Assembly (NCBI RefSeq): GCF_000484535.1 | Contig: NC_022600.1 | Coordinates: forward strand, 3,596,001-3,660,000 | DNA: 64,000 nt | Direction of reading: 5' to 3' | DNA from: Gloeobacter kilaueensis JS1 | Lineage (GTDB): Bacteria > Cyanobacteriota > Cyanobacteriia > Gloeobacterales > Gloeobacteraceae | Part shown: piece by piece, positions 15,711 through 24,819 of the stretch | Position numbering within the stretch: the stretch's first letter is position 1 | Layout of the letters: the number at the start of each line of letters is the position of its first letter | Position numbers and translations under genes: made by a program | The notes under the pieces: generated by a model | Database searches by the model: none | Told to the model about the DNA's origin: nothing | Seen by the model: only the letters and a program-made list of their open reading frames with translations

Positions 15711-17324
15711 TTGATACTCAAAGACGTAATAATTGGGCTCAAAGCGACAGAGCATTCCCCGCGCCGCTTTTACCGGCGGACCCAACTGGTTGTTGGTGCG
15801 AAACAACAGCCGATAGTGCCCATCGATCGTGTGCAGGCATTCGGTGTCGTCGTAGCTGTTTTTGTGCTGTGCGTCGAGCCGCTCGTAGGTCGGCTCGACA
15901 TAGTTGTATTGCAGTAAAGGTAAAACGACCAGATAGTCGCCTCTGGCAATTTTGTTGGGCTGATTGCTCTTAAGAACGCTGTAGGGAGAGTAGGGATCGG
16001 TGATATTGAACTTATAGAAATCATTCTCGGGCTGGTCAGTTTTTACATCAAATTGTCGGGAAGTTAAACCTTTGTACTGCAGAAACTTGATGAAACTCCA
16101 GTACGCTTCGTAGCCGCTATTCTTGTTCAAATTCAAGAAGATATTGACTCGTTTTCCTTTGGCTCTACTGCGAACGTCCTGGACCAGATAATTTAACATA
16201 GGGTCGTAATTGGATGCTACGTACTTGTACTTGTTCAAGGTCGATGGCAGCGATTTTGGAAAAATCTGTGTGGGATTGCTCATCAAGACGAATACCAGCG
16301 CAATGACAGCATAGGAGAACTGCACCTTTTGAACCTGATTCTCGCAGCCAGGTTTGAAGTTATAAGCGAGAGCGGGCATTATTGCAATGTAGGCAGGCTG
16401 AAGGTAGTATTGCCCGGCTATCGCCAGCTTGAAGTAGACGAGAATATAGATGAGGGCTGCCAGGAGGAGCGAGTCGTAGAAACTATGAAACTGTGCTCTT
16501 CGCGTTGTGATAGCCACCACTCGGATGACCAGCAGGGGAAGCAAGAACAGAAATAGCAGTGGATCGCTCTGAAAAAAGCTAATGACCTGCTGTATAAGAT
16601 CCTGATTGTGTATTGTCGCGGCATAATTGAGGGGACCGCGCTGCAGATACACGAACACAAAGTACAGTAACCCGTAGATGCCTGCACTGATGAGCAGGCT
16701 GCCGTCGAGCCACTTGGCAGCCAGGGCCGATGTTTTCCAGCTGCTTACCAGATGCAGCAGCGCAAAGCTTCCCAGCATCAGGAAGACGGGTTCCTTGTAA
16801 TAAAGGGCAATGCTGGCGCAGAGGAGAGCAGTGCCGAAAGACAAAATCTTGTTTTTGTCTTGAAATTTGAAATAAAAGAAGAGAAATATCGTAAACCAGA
16901 AGATCACGCTTCGCTCGCCCACAAAGGGTCTAAACAGTGCAGTAATAAAGCCAGGCGTGGTGATATACAACAGCAAGATGGCGTACTGCAGCGCAACGTT
17001 GCGAGTTGCTCGCTTGAGGATCTGCAGGCTGAGAAACGAAAAGATAAGCAACTGCAGCAGATGGTAGGCAAAATAGAAAACAGGCGTCGCCGGCAGTAGT
17101 CGGGTGATGACGTTGTACTCGAATCCCAGCAGTGGACAGAAGCGGGAGATGTCTGGAACGATAAACGGCGGCAAGAATTTGCCGACCTGGGTCGTCTCAA
17201 GAAACTGGTAATCGTCGATAGGATTGAAGTGGGGGTCTGCCAGAAGCTGATAGCTATAAACAGCGAGAGTTGCGTAGAACAACAGTTGCAAAATGATCTG
17301 AAAGGGTGCTTTCTTCAACAGCAT
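15708..17324 (-). CDS. Multi-pass membrane protein, possible GT-C-type glycosyltransferase
   Basis: 538 residues from the ATG at 17324 (preceded by AGGT); a GTG 45 bases upstream is possible. About eleven hydrophobic helices occupy residues 5-370, followed by a ~170-residue soluble C-terminal domain rich in Tyr/Asn/Lys. After the first helix comes NPIDDYQFL, an acidic pair placed like the catalytic motif of GT-C enzymes, then PFVGERS and ALYYKEP loops. This fold is inference only. Base composition differs from the neighbours: the 60 bases from 16861 contain 23 G/C. This suggests acquisition by transfer. Convergent with amt. Confidence 0.75.
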   Translation of the reverse strand: MLLKKAPFQIILQLLFYATLAVYSYQLLADPHFNPIDDYQFLETTQVGKFLPPFIVPDISRFCPLLGFEYNVITRLLPATPVFYFAYHLLQLLIFSFLSLQILKRATRNVALQYAILLLYITTPGFITALFRPFVGERSVIFWFTIFLFFYFKFQDKNKILSFGTALLCASIALYYKEPVFLMLGSFALLHLVSSWKTSALAAKWLDGSLLISAGIYGLLYFVFVYLQRGPLNYAATIHNQDLIQQVISFFQSDPLLFLFLLPLLVIRVVAITTRRAQFHSFYDSLLLAALIYILVYFKLAIAGQYYLQPAYIAIMPALAYNFKPGCENQVQKVQFSYAVIALVFVLMSNPTQIFPKSLPSTLNKYKYVASNYDPMLNYLVQDVRSRAKGKRVNIFLNLNKNSGYEAYWSFIKFLQYKGLTSRQFDVKTDQPENDFYKFNITDPYSPYSVLKSNQPNKIARGDYLVVLPLLQYNYVEPTYERLDAQHKNSYDDTECLHTIDGHYRLLFRTNNQLGPPVKAARGMLCRFEPNYYVFEYQ

Positions 17325-17420
17325 TGCTACCTGATTGGAGACATCTACCCGGCGGGGCAGGGCGAGCACCCCCCTCCAGGCACAGTTCCAAATTGTAGAG
17401 CAATTCCACTTTTTTCGTGG

Positions 17421-18272
17421 CTACCGATCGACGGCCCAGGGGACGAGCAGGCGAAACAGTCCCTTGAAGGCGGCGTCGATGGCCAGGCCAATCAGGCCGA
17501 TGAGCAGGATGCCGACGAAGATTTCGTCGGTCTTAAGAAAGCGCTGGGAGATGAGGATGCGGTAGCCCAGGCCCGAGTTGGCGGCGATCAGCTCGGCGAC
17601 GACCACAAAGTTCCAGGCGGTGGCGATGTTGATGCGCAGGGTGTCGATGATGTTGGGCAGAGTGGCCGGGAGGATTATCCGAAAAAAGGCATCGCGCCGA
17701 CCGGCTCCGAGGGTATAGCTGACTTTGAGCCAGTCGGCGGGCACGAACTTGACGGCGTCGGCGACCATCAAGGTGTTGTAGAAGAAGCTGCCGATAAAGA
17801 TAATCGCGATCTTCGCCGGTTCGTCGAGGCCGATCCAGAGGATGATAAGCGGAATGAAGGCGGCGGCGGGCATGTAGCGAATCAGCCCCAGCATCGGTTC
17901 AAAAAGTCCTTCGATAAATTTGAAGGTGCCGATGAGCAGCCCCAGCGGCACGGCGATCGCCGCCGAGAGCAAAAAGCCTGCCATCACCCGCGAGATGCTC
18001 GCAAGCGAGTCGTTTACCAGATCGCCGCTTTGGGCAAGGCGCAGGGCGGCCTGCCAGACCGACAGCGGCGTCGGCATAAACAGCGCATCGACGTGCCCGG
18101 TGGTACTGAGCACGATCCAGGCTCCGAGCGGCACCAGGATCGAGAGGCAGACCGCAAGCAGGTACAGCCGCCGGGGAATATCGGCGCGCACCGCCCAGAG
18201 TGGGGAGGGGCGGCTTCGGGATCTGGAGCGGGCAGTTCCAGGGGCAGTGGGCGAATCGAGGGCGGGTCTCAT
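17421..18272 (-). CDS. ABC transporter permease, SsuC/TauC/NrtB family
   Basis: 283 residues. The N-terminus is Pro/Ser/Arg-rich (1-28); six membrane helices follow, with the permease-ATPase coupling motif GAGRRDAFFRIILPATLPNIIDTLRI. Family members import nitrate, sulfonates, taurine or thiamine precursors. It is the last gene of a three-gene operon and overlaps the ATPase gene by four bases (ATGA). The specificity is set by the binding protein and cannot be read from this subunit. Confidence 0.93.
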   Translation of the reverse strand: MRPALDSPTAPGTARSRSRSRPSPLWAVRADIPRRLYLLAVCLSILVPLGAWIVLSTTGHVDALFMPTPLSVWQAALRLAQSGDLVNDSLASISRVMAGFLLSAAIAVPLGLLIGTFKFIEGLFEPMLGLIRYMPAAAFIPLIILWIGLDEPAKIAIIFIGSFFYNTLMVADAVKFVPADWLKVSYTLGAGRRDAFFRIILPATLPNIIDTLRINIATAWNFVVVAELIAANSGLGYRILISQRFLKTDEIFVGILLIGLIGLAIDAAFKGLFRLLVPWAVDR

Positions 18273-19051
18273 TGGGCCTCCTCGGCAAGGGGGGAGTGGG
18301 AGCGCAAAAGATCGCGGATCTGCTGTTCGATTTGCTGAAAGCGGGGCGTGCGCTTGCAGGCGAGGGAGCGCTCCCGGCCCAGGGGAACTTCGATCTCGCG
18401 GGCGATGCGCCCCGGTCGGGCCGACATCGCATAGATGCGGTCGGCCAAAAACACCGCCTCCTCGACATCGTGGGTGATCATCAGCACCGTGATCCCGCTG
18501 CGGCAGACCACCGAGTACAAAAATTCCTGCAGTGTCTCTTTGGTCTGGCAGTCGAGGGCACCAAAAGGCTCATCCAGAAGCAAAATCTGCGGTTCGTTGA
18601 CCATGGCGCGGGCGATCGCCGCCCGCTGTTTCATGCCGCCGGAAAGAGCCCTGGGCAAACTGTCGGCGAAGCGGGTGAGGCCCACGATCTCGATGTAGCG
18701 ATCGACCCGCTCGCGCCGCTCCGCCACTCCGACCCGGCGCAATTTGAGGCCAAATTCGACGTTGCCGCGCACGGTGAGCCAGGGGTAGAGCGTGTAGTTC
18801 TGGAAGACCATGCCCCGATCAGCTCCCGGTCCCTCGACGGGGTGGCCCGCCAGGAGCACTTCGCCCGCCGTAGGTTCCTCCAGACCGGCGACAATATTGA
18901 GCAGGGTCGATTTGCCGCAGCCGGAACTGCCCACCAGGCAGACGAACTCGTTGCTTTCGACGCGCATCGAGATGTCGTCGAGCACCAGCAGTGGCCCGCT
19001 GCGGGTCGCAAAAGATTTGCTGAGCTGGTAGATTGCGAGAGTGGCAGTCAT
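18269..19051 (-). CDS. ABC transporter ATP-binding protein, SsuB/TauB/NrtD family
   Basis: 260 residues with a complete nucleotide-binding domain: Walker A GSSGCGKSTL, Q loop MVFQNYTLYPW, signature LSGGMKQRAAIARA, Walker B ILLLDEPFGALD, and switch TVLMITHDVEEA. The C-terminal tail EVPLGRERSLACKRTPRF is typical of the nitrate/sulfonate subfamily. It overlaps the binding-protein gene upstream and the permease gene downstream by four bases each, so the three subunits are translationally coupled. Confidence 0.95.
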   Translation of the reverse strand: MTATLAIYQLSKSFATRSGPLLVLDDISMRVESNEFVCLVGSSGCGKSTLLNIVAGLEEPTAGEVLLAGHPVEGPGADRGMVFQNYTLYPWLTVRGNVEFGLKLRRVGVAERRERVDRYIEIVGLTRFADSLPRALSGGMKQRAAIARAMVNEPQILLLDEPFGALDCQTKETLQEFLYSVVCRSGITVLMITHDVEEAVFLADRIYAMSARPGRIAREIEVPLGRERSLACKRTPRFQQIEQQIRDLLRSHSPLAEEAQ

Positions 19052-20088
19052 GACGGGTTCGAGCGAGCGGCAAGAACAAAGCGGGGATCGATGAGGTTAT
19101 CGAGATCGGGAATCGCCTGGATCTGGCCCTGGTCTTTGAGAAAGCGCGCCAGCAACCGCATCGAGCCCAGCAGGTAGACGGGGCTATTGGGGTTGGTAAG
19201 CATGTCGATATTGGTGGCCAGATCCGCAAGGCGAATGCCCTGCAGGTAGGTTTTGACCTCGCTGGGCTGGATTTTGATCTGGCGGGCGGTGATCGCGTAG
19301 CCTTCGTCCGGATGAGCCTCAAGGTAGGCCAGACCCCGCAGGACGCCAGTGACAAATGCCTGCACCTTCTCAGGGTAGATTTTGATATAACCCGCATCGA
19401 ACAGGTAGATGTCGCTGATCGCCGATGGCAATCGCGAAGAATCGAAGAGGATGCGACCGTCGGGACGCGCCCGGTTAGCTGCCCCCAAAAAAGGAGCGTA
19501 GCTCACCGCCGCCTCGACCTGACCGCTGCGGTAGGCGGCGGCAGCGGCATCGGGGGGCGTGTTGACGATTGTCACATCCTGGCTGCCGAGGCCCGCCTGG
19601 GCCAGCACCTGCAAAAAGAAGAAGTGACTCACCGAGCCATATTCGAGGGCCACCTTGTGCCCCTTGAGATCGGCGATGTTACCGATGTGGTTGCTGGCCA
19701 GCAGGCCGTCCGCCCCAAGCGAGCGGTCCACGACCATCACCACCCGAAAATCCTTGCCCCGCGCCTTGAGATCTACTGCCCCGGCGGTCACGTCGGCAGC
19801 GGCCTCCACCCGGCCACCGGCAAAGGCGAGGGTGCCCTGGCCGGGAGACGGGAAGGTGCGCGCCACCAGATCGAGGCCCAGCGGTGCAAAGAAGCCTTTC
19901 TGAGCAGCAACGTACAGCGGCGCGTAGCCGACCCAATCGACGATGCCGACGGTGGTAGCGACAGGGCGGGAAGTGCGCGCCTGACCGGCACAACCGGTGA
20001 GCGCCAGCCCGGCCAGGGCGAGGACGCGGCGACGGTCCCAGCGGCTTTTTGAAAACATCCGCGCAGCTTCAACAAAGTTACGCCCCAT
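19048..20088 (-). CDS. ABC transporter substrate-binding lipoprotein, SsuA/NMT1 family
   Basis: 346 residues from the ATG at 20088, chosen because GGAGGTG precedes it; GTG at 20100 and ATG at 20058 are alternatives. The export signal combines a twin-arginine-like DRRRVLALAG with a lipobox LTGC, so it is probably a membrane-anchored periplasmic protein. The NMT1/SsuA fold shows in VGIVDWVGYAPLYVAAQKGFF, FAGGRVEAAADVTAG, and LKGHKVALEYGSVSHF. Ligand candidates are sulfonates, nitrate, taurine or pyrimidine precursors; the pocket residues do not decide. It lies 62 bases after the aspartate kinase gene on the same strand. Confidence 0.9.
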   Translation of the reverse strand: MGRNFVEAARMFSKSRWDRRRVLALAGLALTGCAGQARTSRPVATTVGIVDWVGYAPLYVAAQKGFFAPLGLDLVARTFPSPGQGTLAFAGGRVEAAADVTAGAVDLKARGKDFRVVMVVDRSLGADGLLASNHIGNIADLKGHKVALEYGSVSHFFFLQVLAQAGLGSQDVTIVNTPPDAAAAAYRSGQVEAAVSYAPFLGAANRARPDGRILFDSSRLPSAISDIYLFDAGYIKIYPEKVQAFVTGVLRGLAYLEAHPDEGYAITARQIKIQPSEVKTYLQGIRLADLATNIDMLTNPNSPVYLLGSMRLLARFLKDQGQIQAIPDLDNLIDPRFVLAARSNPS

Positions 20089-20150
20089 CGTGCCACCCAC
20101 CTCCGGCGTGTTTAGTGCCGTAAACTACGAAGCGGCGGCGCTCCAGGGAG

Positions 20151-21956
20151 TCAGTGCTGTTCGCCCTCGACGGCGACACCGGCACCACTGCCCAGATTAA
20201 AGGCGCGATGGACCGCCTGCAGTGACACTTCGGCCAGGGCGGCATCGACGATGCAGCTTACTTTGATCGTCGAGGTCGAGATCATCTCGATGTTGGTGCC
20301 CAGAGCGGCGAGGGTCTCGAACATCCGCGCCGCCACACCGGGGGTGCCGACGATGCCCGCACCGACCAGGCTGAGCTTGGCGACCGTATCGCGGACGACG
20401 ACACCGCCGCAGCCCTCAAAGGTCTGGCAGAGCGCAGTGAGAGCACGCACCGCCGCTTGCAGCGCGCCGCGATGGACGGTAAAGCCGATGTCGTTGGTGG
20501 CAAGCCCGCGCTGGGACTGAACAATCATGTCTACCGGTATGCCTTCATGAGCGAGGCACTGGAAGATCGCAGCAGCTACCCCCGGCTGGTCGGGCACCTG
20601 CAAGATGGCGACCTGGGCCTGATTGGTGTCGAGGGCAACGCCCCGCACTGCCTGGACGGGCGCTCTGGCGATACTGACGACCGGGGCGGCTTCGTAGATA
20701 GGTTCGCGCAGGTTGAACTGGCGGCAGAGGGCTGCCCCGGCGGCCTCCGCCTGGGATCCGGCGATTACACAGCTGAGGCTGGTCTCCGAAGTCGAGATCA
20801 TCTGGAGGTTGATGCCGACTTCGGCCAGCGCCTTGAACATCTGCACGACCACCCCCGGACGGCCAATGATCCCAGCCCCCCGGATGCTCACCTTGGTCGG
20901 GGCCGGATCGACGATTACCCGGCAGTTGCCCAGTTCGGCAGCGGCAGCTTCACTTGCGGCGATTGCGGCGCGCAGATCGGAGCGCTGAACGGTAAAGGCG
21001 ATGTCGTTGGTGGGCTGCCGGGCGTTGGGATGGTGGATCGATTGGATGATCAGATCCACATCGATCCCGGCGCGGTACAGGTAATTGAACAAAGTTGCAG
21101 CGACACCGGGCCTGTCGGGCACCTGCAGGAGGGCGATCTTGGCCTGATTGTTGTCGATAAACACGGCGTCTACCGGTCGCTCGGTCTCAAGGTTGTCGAT
21201 CGCCCGTGGCACCGGCAGAGGCGGCGAGAGCACGGCGGTACCGGGGGCATCGCTCCAGCTTGAGCGCACCACCAGGGGCACCGCAAAGTTGCGGGCAAGC
21301 TCGACGGCGCGCGGATGGAGCACCTGGGCACCGAGGCTGGCCAGTTCCAGCATCTCCTCGCTGGTGATTTCATCGAGCAGAGCAGCGTTTTTAACGAGCC
21401 TGGGGTCGGTGGTGAGCACTCCGGGCACATCGGTATAGATCTCGCAGCGGCTGGCGTTGAGCACGGCAGCCAGGGCGACGGCACTGGTGTCGGAGCCGCC
21501 CCGGCCCAGGGTCGTAATCTCCCAGAACCGACCGTGACAGATCCCCTGAAAACCCGCCACCACGACCACGTAGCCCGCCTCCAGCAATTCGGCGATCCGG
21601 CCTGTGTGAATGCGCAGGATGCGCGCCCGCGTGTGGTTAGGCTCGGTGACGATACCCACCTGGGCTCCGGTAAGTGAGACCGCCCGGCAACCCAGAGCGT
21701 GCAGCGCCATGCTCAAAAGTGCCACGCTCTGCTGTTCGCCCGTAGTAAGGAGCATATCCAGCTCGCGCAGGTCTGGCTCGCAGTGCAGTTCGCCTGCCAG
21801 CTTCAGCAGGCCGTCGGTGGTGTGGCCCATCGCCGAGACAACCACAATCAGGTCGTGTCCCTGGCGGTGGGTGCGCTCGATGCGCTCCGCCACCGCCCGC
21901 ATCCGCTCGACCGTCCCCACCGACGTACCACCGTATTTTTGAACGATCAGACCCAC
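20151..21956 (-). CDS. lysC: Aspartate kinase with four ACT repeats
   Basis: 601 residues, GTG start. It catalyses the first step of the aspartate pathway to lysine, threonine and methionine. The catalytic domain (1-250) has VQKYGGTSVG, VVVSAMGHTTDGL, LLTTGEQQS, and TLGRGGSDTSAVALA with the FWEIT variation before it. Two tandem ACT pairs follow: IALLQVPDRPGVAATLF and VSIRGAGIIGRPGVV, then VAILQVPDQPGVAAAIF and LSLVGAGIVGTPGVA, with MISTSETSLSCVI and MISTSTIKVSCIV strands. Duplicated ACT pairs are the cyanobacterial form and imply feedback control by end-product amino acids. Confidence 0.95.
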   Translation of the reverse strand: MGLIVQKYGGTSVGTVERMRAVAERIERTHRQGHDLIVVVSAMGHTTDGLLKLAGELHCEPDLRELDMLLTTGEQQSVALLSMALHALGCRAVSLTGAQVGIVTEPNHTRARILRIHTGRIAELLEAGYVVVVAGFQGICHGRFWEITTLGRGGSDTSAVALAAVLNASRCEIYTDVPGVLTTDPRLVKNAALLDEITSEEMLELASLGAQVLHPRAVELARNFAVPLVVRSSWSDAPGTAVLSPPLPVPRAIDNLETERPVDAVFIDNNQAKIALLQVPDRPGVAATLFNYLYRAGIDVDLIIQSIHHPNARQPTNDIAFTVQRSDLRAAIAASEAAAAELGNCRVIVDPAPTKVSIRGAGIIGRPGVVVQMFKALAEVGINLQMISTSETSLSCVIAGSQAEAAGAALCRQFNLREPIYEAAPVVSIARAPVQAVRGVALDTNQAQVAILQVPDQPGVAAAIFQCLAHEGIPVDMIVQSQRGLATNDIGFTVHRGALQAAVRALTALCQTFEGCGGVVVRDTVAKLSLVGAGIVGTPGVAARMFETLAALGTNIEMISTSTIKVSCIVDAALAEVSLQAVHRAFNLGSGAGVAVEGEQH

Positions 21957-22214
21957 GCTCGACGCTCAATCAGTCCTAACGAGTCTATCGGTTGGTATCG
22001 GGCCGCACAAGCGACGTTTCAAGGGCAGCAGCCCCCAGAGCGCTCCACACTCAGCCCTGCACCTCGTTGGTGCCCATCGCTTCAAACCGGCACTCCCGCT
22101 TCTGTGCCCAGTAGCCAGAGGTTGAACCTGTATCGACGACGTACCCGATATAGAGGTGTATAAGCAATTACAGGCAACTATGCTGAGGGTGTGCTAAAGA
22201 GTACAGGACAGTGA

Positions 22215-23372
22215 ATGGTTCAGTCTGTGTTAGCTCAAAATCCCTCTACGTTGTCAAAAGCAGTTAATAAGCTACCCGAGAGGTTCGAACATCTCGATGG
22301 TCTGCGCGGTCTGGCTGCTCTGTTCGTCGTTCTGCATCACGCTTATATAGATGTCGATTCGCCGCAGCTGCCATCTGCGCTCATCTATAGCTCACAATGG
22401 TTGCACTATGGCCACTTCTCGGTGGCCATCTTCATCGTCTTGTCGGGTTATTGTCTGATGTTGTCGGTGGCTCGAACGCCGGATTACAGCCTTCCAAAGG
22501 GACTGTTCCATTACTTCAAGCGGCGGGCAAAGCGCATCCTGCCGCCCTACTACGGCGCATTGTTGCTGTGCTTGCTCTTGATTGCTGCAGTTGACGGCCT
22601 CGGGCATTTCGATCACACGATCTGGGACAATTCCTTACCAGCTTTTAGCCTCGAAGCGCTGCTGCCGCATCTGTTACTTATCCACAATTTCAGCGCCAAT
22701 TGGGTCAAAAAGATCGATTATCCGATGTGGAGTGTGGCACTGGAGTGGCAGTTTTACTTTCTTTTTTCACTGGTGCTACTGCCGCTCTGGCGTCGTTTTG
22801 GCCCTCTGTTTGTCATGTTTTTCGCTTTTGTCGTTGGCTATATCCCGCTGTATTTTTTGCACGGTTATCTGGAGTGGAGTTGTCCGTGGTTTCTCGGATT
22901 GTTCGCTCTGGGGATGGTGGCGGCAGCGATCTCGGTACAGCCGGGCTTTGCGGCCTGGCGCAAGAATATACCCTGGGCAGGGATCAGCCTGCTGCTGGCA
23001 CTGGCAGTTGGGGCGATGGGTGCGCTCTTTTCTTTCTGGTGGGTACTTGATCGTCTGCCCCTTATCGATCCCCTCGTGGGCCTGGCAGCGGCCTGTCTTC
23101 TGGTAGCCTGCAGCAGTCCCTCTGCTGAGCGAATGGCTGTGCTGAAGGTGCTGCGTGCGCGCTGGCTGGTGGCCTGTGGGATGTTTTCTTACAGCCTCTA
23201 TCTGGTTCACGCACCGATTCTGGCGATTGTGCGCCTTGGGCTCAAGCCTCTGGCTTTGACGCCTGTGCAGTGGTTCTGGATGTTGCCGTCGCTCGGGACG
23301 ATTTGCGCAACGGCTGTCGCCTGGTTGTTTTATCGAATATTCGAGCGGCCCTTTTTGAATTTATCGCGCTGA
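22215..23372 (+). CDS. Membrane-bound acyltransferase, family 3 (OafA-like)
   Basis: 385 residues with about ten hydrophobic helices. The hallmark near the N-terminus is intact: HLDGLRGLAALFVVLHHAYID with the catalytic-type His pair, then YFKRRAKRILPPYY and NFSANWVKKIDYPMWSVALEWQFY. Members transfer acetyl or other acyl groups to sugars of O-antigen, exopolysaccharide or glycolipids. It stands alone and away from the polysaccharide operon. About 260 bases without a gene separate it from the divergent aspartate kinase; nothing notable was seen there. Confidence 0.92.
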   Translation: MVQSVLAQNPSTLSKAVNKLPERFEHLDGLRGLAALFVVLHHAYIDVDSPQLPSALIYSSQWLHYGHFSVAIFIVLSGYCLMLSVARTPDYSLPKGLFHYFKRRAKRILPPYYGALLLCLLLIAAVDGLGHFDHTIWDNSLPAFSLEALLPHLLLIHNFSANWVKKIDYPMWSVALEWQFYFLFSLVLLPLWRRFGPLFVMFFAFVVGYIPLYFLHGYLEWSCPWFLGLFALGMVAAAISVQPGFAAWRKNIPWAGISLLLALAVGAMGALFSFWWVLDRLPLIDPLVGLAAACLLVACSSPSAERMAVLKVLRARWLVACGMFSYSLYLVHAPILAIVRLGLKPLALTPVQWFWMLPSLGTICATAVAWLFYRIFERPFLNLSR

Positions 23373-23749
23373 AGTAAGCATGACCTGCGAGACCACCGAG
23401 CAGGCCGGCTTTTTGGAGCTGGTCGTTCTTTTGCTTTTGGGTATTTTCTAAAACCGTCCCCACCCCTCCACACCCCCCCTGCCCCCCGCTCTCCTCCCCT
23501 GCCCCGCCGGGCAGAGGAGAAGAGGGGGGGTTCACTGTAACTGGGCTGCAAGCAGGATAGGTAATGATAGTTGCAAGCTTGTCTTCCCTGCAGGGAAGGG
23601 GACCGGAGGGAGCCTTTAGCAACCTTCTACGCGCACAAGCTCAGGAAGCGTATGTGTTTCTATGGATACCAAAAAAGAACAGAAAACAGGACAAGAAGCA
23701 GCCAGCCAAGCCGAATACTACAGCTCAAGTATTCCAGTGATGTGTTTGG
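23373..23749. other. 377-base non-coding region with a C-rich tract and hairpin
   Basis: Between the acyltransferase gene and the end of the secreted-protein gene on the other strand. Bases about 23455-23530 are almost purely C/T then A/G and include the hairpin described separately. The rest is unremarkable. A short frame beginning MDTKKEQKTG at 23662 has a plausible start but runs antisense into the next gene, so I do not call it. Confidence 0.6.
23491..23519. repeat. GC-rich hairpin in a homopyrimidine/homopurine tract
   Basis: CTGCCC-cgcc-GGGCAG core (23499-23514), extended by CTCCT/AGGAG across a CCC bulge. It is flanked on the left by long C runs and on the right by GAAGAGGGGGGG. It resembles the short mobile or repetitive palindromes scattered in cyanobacterial intergenic spaces, but only one copy is visible here. 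It could also help terminate the acyltransferase transcript, although no T run follows. Confidence 0.5.
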
Positions 23750-24262
23750 TCAGAAAATTTGTACACCGCCTAGAAATTGCCGGAAGGTGGCGACCTGCTC
23801 CTTTGAGGGCGGTTTGGGCCAGTCGGCAAAAAACATTACCAGTTGGGCCGGGACCGGTGCGCCGATCCAGTGAACGGTGCGCCCGGCGCTGCCGGTAAAC
23901 TGGCATTCGACGCCGTTCTGGCTGTCGAGGACGAAGCGGTTGCTCTGCTTGAGGACCAGACCCTTCGGCACCAGGGCGGCTGCCCGGTTGCAGAGGGCTT
24001 TTGCCTCGGCGGGGCTGAAAGGAGGGGCATTGTGCAGTTTGCGATCGAACTGGGCACCGGTGCTGATCGTCACGGACTTGTCCGGCGGCACGAGGACGAA
24101 GTGGACCGGCCCTGGGGTGGTCTGTTTGGTGGTCTGGAAGTACGGCGGCGGAGTAAAGGAGACCGATAGATCCTGATCGATCACCTTCCCGGCCCAGGCC
24201 GGTTGCGGGTTCACCGCACCCAGACAGCTGCCCAGTCCCACGGCCAATTGCCACCAGCGCAT
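23750..24262 (-). CDS. Secreted protein of unknown function
   Basis: 170 residues. The ATG at 24262 follows TCAGGAGAAC, a good ribosome site. A signal peptide is clear (RWWQLAVGLGSCLGAV, cleavage near PAWA-GK). The mature part of about 145 residues has two Cys (LCNRAAALV and GVECQFTG), which may form a disulfide in the periplasm, and ends TFRQFLGGVQIF. I do not recognise the family. It follows the thioesterase gene by 55 bases on the same strand and may be co-transcribed. Confidence 0.75.
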   Translation of the reverse strand: MRWWQLAVGLGSCLGAVNPQPAWAGKVIDQDLSVSFTPPPYFQTTKQTTPGPVHFVLVPPDKSVTISTGAQFDRKLHNAPPFSPAEAKALCNRAAALVPKGLVLKQSNRFVLDSQNGVECQFTGSAGRTVHWIGAPVPAQLVMFFADWPKPPSKEQVATFRQFLGGVQIF

Positions 24263-24317
24263 CGATGTTCTCCTGACTCCAGAATTCAGATTAAACCGTC
24301 TGGGGCCAGAGGAGAAT

Positions 24318-24764
24318 TCAGTCCTGGTTTTCTTCGATAAAAGCCTGCACGGTGGAGAGACTGCGGGTCAGCGAATGCATAAAGGCCATCTTGACGCGGG
24401 CCTCGGTGGCGCTGAGCGCCCGCCCGTCGCGCTCGACGATCACCAGTTGCCGAAAATAAACGTGGTAGGGGGATTCCGCTGCCGCTTCAAGCTGGGTGAG
24501 CACCTGCAGTGGCTCCAGGCGCGCCTCGCGCAGGTAGTTGATTTCAAGCCGTGCGACCACCGGTAGAATTTTGCCCGGATTCTGGCGGCGAAAGTGGTGC
24601 GACAGCCAGGCCCACCGCCCCGCCTCCATGTACTCTAAAAAAGCGGCGTAGTTGACATGGCCAAAGCTGTCCAGGTCGTTCGGACGCACCGGCAGGGTGA
24701 TCGAAATGTCCTCGTAGGCCACAGCACAGCGCTCGTTCAGCCCCTCAATCCTACGAGAAAGCAT
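24318..24764 (-). CDS. Acyl-CoA thioesterase, 4HBT/YbgC-like hotdog fold
   Basis: 148 residues. The hotdog-fold thioesterase motif is intact: VRPNDLDSFGHVNYAAFLEY followed by MEAGRWAW, where D..GHVNY..Y.E positions the catalytic acid. The strands ARLEINYLREARL and HVYFRQLVIVERDGR match the rest of the fold. Members hydrolyse acyl-CoA or 4-hydroxybenzoyl-CoA; substrate length cannot be judged. The first ~20 residues (LSRRIEGLNERCAVAYED) are an extra N-terminal stretch, so the start could be later. Divergent from the M24 peptidase gene. Confidence 0.88.
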   Translation of the reverse strand: MLSRRIEGLNERCAVAYEDISITLPVRPNDLDSFGHVNYAAFLEYMEAGRWAWLSHHFRRQNPGKILPVVARLEINYLREARLEPLQVLTQLEAAAESPYHVYFRQLVIVERDGRALSATEARVKMAFMHSLTRSLSTVQAFIEENQD

Positions 24765-24819
24765 CGTCTGTCCGGAAGCCGCTATACTGCAACGTGTTTA
24801 CCCACAGCCGCCCCCGGCG

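Noticed and set aside
17229-18338. 369-residue plus-strand frame over the ABC permease
   Set aside because: Mostly Asp/Gly/Gln/Arg low-information sequence opposite a gene with intact permease motifs.
23662-23898. Short plus-strand frame starting MDTKKEQKTG
   Set aside because: The first 30 residues look plausible, but there is no ribosome site and the rest is antisense to the secreted-protein gene, which has a good ribosome site and signal peptide.
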